From Pseudoxanthomonas sp. (lineage in GTDB: Bacteria; Pseudomonadota; Gammaproteobacteria; Xanthomonadales; Xanthomonadaceae): DNA of 7,890 bases. The notes beneath the pieces are model-generated. The model was not told the origin of the DNA. It worked only from the letters and a program-made list of their open reading frames with translations, and ran no database searches. The stretch is taken from positions 1 to 7,890 of the forward strand of contig NZ_DASYGY010000008.1 in the NCBI RefSeq assembly GCF_035999195.1. The letters run 5' to 3'. The first letter of the stretch is position 1. Every line of letters begins with the position of its first letter. The position numbers and the translations under genes are program-made. Positions 5,383-7,890 of the stretch are shown in pieces.

Positions 5383-7890
5383 ATGTCTTCCGTTTCCGCG
5401 CGCTTCTCCTCCCGCAGCATCGCCACCCGGGTGATGTACGGCACCGCCATCGTCGCCCTGCTCGCCTTCGGCGTGGCCGCGGCCGCCAGCTACCTGCGCA
5501 GCAGCCAGTCCCTGCTGGCCGGCGCGCGCACCACAATGGAGGGGCTGGCCGAGCTGGAGGCCCAGCGCATCGCCGGGGACCTGGCAGGCGCGTTCGACAC
5601 CAACGAGGCCCTGGCCAGCGCCCTGCTCGCGCAGCGCGCCGGCGACGGTCTGAGCCGCGCGGCGGCCAGCGCCATCTTCAAGCGGCAGCTGGAAACCCAT
5701 CCGGAATGGGTCGGCGTGGGCACGCTGTGGGAGCCGGAGGCGTTCGACGGCAAGGACGCGGACTTCGTCGCCGCCGACGGCCACGACGGCACCGGCCGCT
5801 TCATGAGCTACTGGGCCTGGAGCGACGGCGCGCCATTGCAGGAAGCGCTGCGCGACTACGAAGTGCCCGGTGCCGGCGACTGGTACCTGCGCCCGCGCGA
5901 ACTCAAGCGCCCGGTGGTCGCCGAACCCTATGTCTACAAGATCGCCGGCAAGGACGTGCTGATGACGACCCTGTCCACGCCGGTGCTGGACAACGGCACC
6001 TATCTCGGCGTCATGACGGTCGACTTCGCCCTGCAGTCGCTGCAGGAGCGCATCGCCAAGCTGACGCCGATGGACGCCGGCTTCGTGCGCCTGCTGACGC
6101 CCGCCGGCGTGGTGATCGCCGACCAGGACGCCGCTGCGGTCGGCAAGCCCTTCGCCGGCGCGCAGGCGGCCGATGTGATGAAGCAGATCGCCAGCGGCCA
6201 GTCCGTCTTCCGCGAAGCCACCGATGCCGCCGGTGACGCGGTGATGGAAGCCTACGTGCCGCTGCAGATCGGCAAGGCGCAGGAGCGCTTCGCCCTGGGC
6301 GTGGTGGTCCCGCGCGCCGTGCTGATGCAGGAAGCACGCGCCGTACTGTGGACCGTGGTGATGGTGGGCGCGCTGGGCGCGGTGCTGCTGTGCGGCGCGG
6401 TGTTCTGGCTGCTGCGCCGCCAGGTCGCCCGGCCGCTGGCCGGCGCGGTGCGCGTGGCCGACGACATCGCCCGCGGCAAGCTCGACAGCGAGATCGATGC
6501 CGCGCGCAGCGACGAGATCGGCACGCTGATGAAGGCGATGCGCAGCATGCAGGCCAACCTGCGCGAACGCATCGAACGCGACGCCGTGGTGGCGAAGGAA
6601 AGCCTGCGCATCCGTACCGCGCTGGAAGACGTCACCACCAACGTCATGATCGCCGATGCCGACCGCACCATCGTCTACGCCAACCGTCCGCTGATGAAGA
6701 TGCTGACGGACGTGGAACAGGACCTGCGCCGCGACCTGCCCGCCTTCGACGTGCGCACCGTGGTGGGCAGCAGCATCGACATCTTCCACAAGAAGCCCGA
6801 GCACCAGTCGCGCATGCTGGCGCAGCTACAGGGCACGCACCGCGCCCAGATCAGCGTGGGCGGCCGCATCATGCAGCTGATCATCAATCCGGTGGCCGAC
6901 GCGGACGGCCAGCGCATCGGCTATGTGGTCGAGTGGGCCGACCGCACCAACGAGGTGATGGTCGAGCAGGAAGTCACCCGCATCGTGCAGGCCGCGGTGC
7001 AGGGCGACCTGAGCGGCCGCATCGTCGAAACCGGCAAGCAGGGCTTCCTGCTCGGCCTGTCGCAGCAGATCAACGGCCTGCTGGCCACCATCGCCGGCAG
7101 CGTGCAGTCGGTGTCCACCGTGTTGCAGTCGCTGTCCAAGGGCGACCTGACCGCGCGCATGGAAGGCGACTTCCACGGCGTGTTCGCCACCATGCGCGAC
7201 GATGCCAACGCCACCGTCGCCCAGCTGACCGACATCGTCGGCCGCATCCAGGACGCCTCCACCTCCATCAACACCGCCGCCGGCGAGATCGCGTCGGGCA
7301 ATTCGGACCTGTCCCGCCGTACCGAGCAGCAGGCCGCCAACCTGGAAGAAACGGCGGCGTCGATGGAGGAACTGACCTCCACCGTGCGCCAGAATGCGGA
7401 AAGTGCGCGCCAGGCCAACCAGCTCGCCATCGGCGCGGCCTCGGTGGCCTCGCAGGGCGGCGACGTGGTCGGCAAGGTCGTCACCACCATGACCGACATC
7501 GAGCAGTCGTCGAAGAAGATCGCCGAGATCATCTCGGTCATCGACGGCATCGCGTTCCAGACCAATATCCTGGCGCTCAACGCGGCGGTGGAAGCCGCGC
7601 GCGCCGGCGAACAGGGCCGCGGCTTCGCGGTCGTGGCGAGCGAAGTCCGAACGCTGGCCCAGCGTTCGGCCAACGCGGCCAAGGAGATCAAGGGCCTGAT
7701 CGAGAATTCGGTGGAGAAGGTCTCCGACGGCTCGGCGCTGGTGAACCAGGCCGGTGCGACGATGGCCGAGATCGTGGCCAGCGTGCAGCGCGTGACCGAC
7801 ATCATGGCCGAGATCTCGGCCGCATCGCAGGAACAGTCGGCCGGCATCGAGCAGGTCAACCAGACCATCACCCAGATGGACGAGACCACC
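5383..7890 (+). CDS. Methyl-accepting chemotaxis protein, dCache-HAMP-PAS-HAMP-MCP (3' end outside window)
   Basis: The window holds 836 residues with no stop. In order: TM1 at about 17-37; a periplasmic double-Cache (PDC) sensor at about 40-305 with the typical run DWYLRPREL...EPYVYKIAG...LGVMTVDF (about 166-215); TM2 at about 320-344; HAMP at about 345-397; a cytoplasmic PAS domain at about 408-522 (NVMIADADRTIVYANR, then IDIFHKK); a second HAMP region, possibly two in series, at about 528-620; and the MCP signalling domain from about 626. A methylation motif is at A651-S660 (AANLEETAAS). The hairpin tip (FQTNILALNAAVEAARAGEQ, starting at F725) is the invariant CheA/CheW contact. In amino-acid-binding dCache domains an Arg precedes the WY pair by two residues; here that position is Gly165, so I do not predict an amino-acid ligand. 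Ligand and PAS cofactor are unknown. The frame continues exactly into base 80 if the window ends are joined, giving 920 residues. Confidence 0.95.
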   Translation, partial: MSSVSARFSSRSIATRVMYGTAIVALLAFGVAAAASYLRSSQSLLAGARTTMEGLAELEAQRIAGDLAGAFDTNEALASALLAQRAGDGLSRAAASAIFKRQLETHPEWVGVGTLWEPEAFDGKDADFVAADGHDGTGRFMSYWAWSDGAPLQEALRDYEVPGAGDWYLRPRELKRPVVAEPYVYKIAGKDVLMTTLSTPVLDNGTYLGVMTVDFALQSLQERIAKLTPMDAGFVRLLTPAGVVIADQDAAAVGKPFAGAQAADVMKQIASGQSVFREATDAAGDAVMEAYVPLQIGKAQERFALGVVVPRAVLMQEARAVLWTVVMVGALGAVLLCGAVFWLLRRQVARPLAGAVRVADDIARGKLDSEIDAARSDEIGTLMKAMRSMQANLRERIERDAVVAKESLRIRTALEDVTTNVMIADADRTIVYANRPLMKMLTDVEQDLRRDLPAFDVRTVVGSSIDIFHKKPEHQSRMLAQLQGTHRAQISVGGRIMQLIINPVADADGQRIGYVVEWADRTNEVMVEQEVTRIVQAAVQGDLSGRIVETGKQGFLLGLSQQINGLLATIAGSVQSVSTVLQSLSKGDLTARMEGDFHGVFATMRDDANATVAQLTDIVGRIQDASTSINTAAGEIASGNSDLSRRTEQQAANLEETAASMEELTSTVRQNAESARQANQLAIGAASVASQGGDVVGKVVTTMTDIEQSSKKIAEIISVIDGIAFQTNILALNAAVEAARAGEQGRGFAVVASEVRTLAQRSANAAKEIKGLIENSVEKVSDGSALVNQAGATMAEIVASVQRVTDIMAEISAASQEQSAGIEQVNQTITQMDETT
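7812..7890 (+). repeat. Terminal direct repeat, right copy (identical to 1-79)
   Basis: These last 79 bases equal the first 79 bases of the window and are in the same MCP reading frame. See the left copy for details. Confidence 0.97.

Noticed and set aside
5275..6804. Long minus-strand open frame antisense to the chemoreceptor
   Set aside because: It is His/Gln/Gly-rich and mirrors codon bias of the MCP on the opposite strand, with no motif, ribosome binding site or domain.
1..7890. A true small plasmid or circular element, given matching ends
   Set aside because: No replication, partition, mobilisation or phage gene is present. The matching ends lie within a conserved MCP signalling domain, a common cause of repeat-induced assembly closure.

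Overview
The window is GC-rich DNA from a flagellated bacterium. I infer a gammaproteobacterium of the Xanthomonadaceae/Lysobacteraceae type (Stenotrophomonas, Pseudoxanthomonas, Lysobacter and relatives). The basis is codon use strongly biased to G/C at third positions, a YcgR flagellar brake beside a large Cache/PAS chemoreceptor, and FliA-type promoters. This taxonomic call is inference, because no rRNA or other marker gene is present.

Layout. (1) Bases 2-334 hold the 3' end of a methyl-accepting chemotaxis protein (MCP) ending in a CheR/CheB-docking pentapeptide, followed by a strong hairpin. (2) Bases 335-521 have no gene and hold several inverted repeats. (3) A leftward small hypothetical protein (522-827) and a rightward CPBP-family membrane protein (854-1327) point away from each other. 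Both look cut at their N-termini, so about 828-850 may be a deletion, rearrangement or assembly junction. (4) The CPBP gene is followed 31 bases later by a membrane-anchored TraB/TIKI-like protein (1359-2441), probably in the same transcript. (5) Convergent to it is a secreted metzincin-type zinc protease (2490-4031, minus strand). (6) A 413-base divergent intergenic region carries a FliA (sigma-28) promoter for ycgR (4445-5224). (7) A second FliA promoter precedes a large dCache-HAMP-PAS-HAMP-MCP chemoreceptor (5383 to the right edge).

How the parts work together. The right-hand block is a late flagellar (FliA-dependent) module. YcgR slows or biases the flagellar motor when c-di-GMP is high, and the chemoreceptor feeds the CheA/CheW pathway. 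The middle block (CPBP protein, TraB/TIKI-like protein, secreted protease) is membrane and envelope proteolysis-like, with no evident functional link to motility beyond position.

The most unusual structural fact is that bases 1-79 are identical to bases 7812-7890, and both copies lie in the same reading frame of MCP signalling-domain sequence. Either two tandem MCP paralogues share identical signalling-domain DNA, or this is a contig whose ends overlap because that repeat collapsed in assembly. Joining the ends would give one complete MCP of 920 residues. I see no replication, mobilisation, phage, CRISPR, tRNA or rRNA genes, and no convincing novel defence or other multi-gene system.
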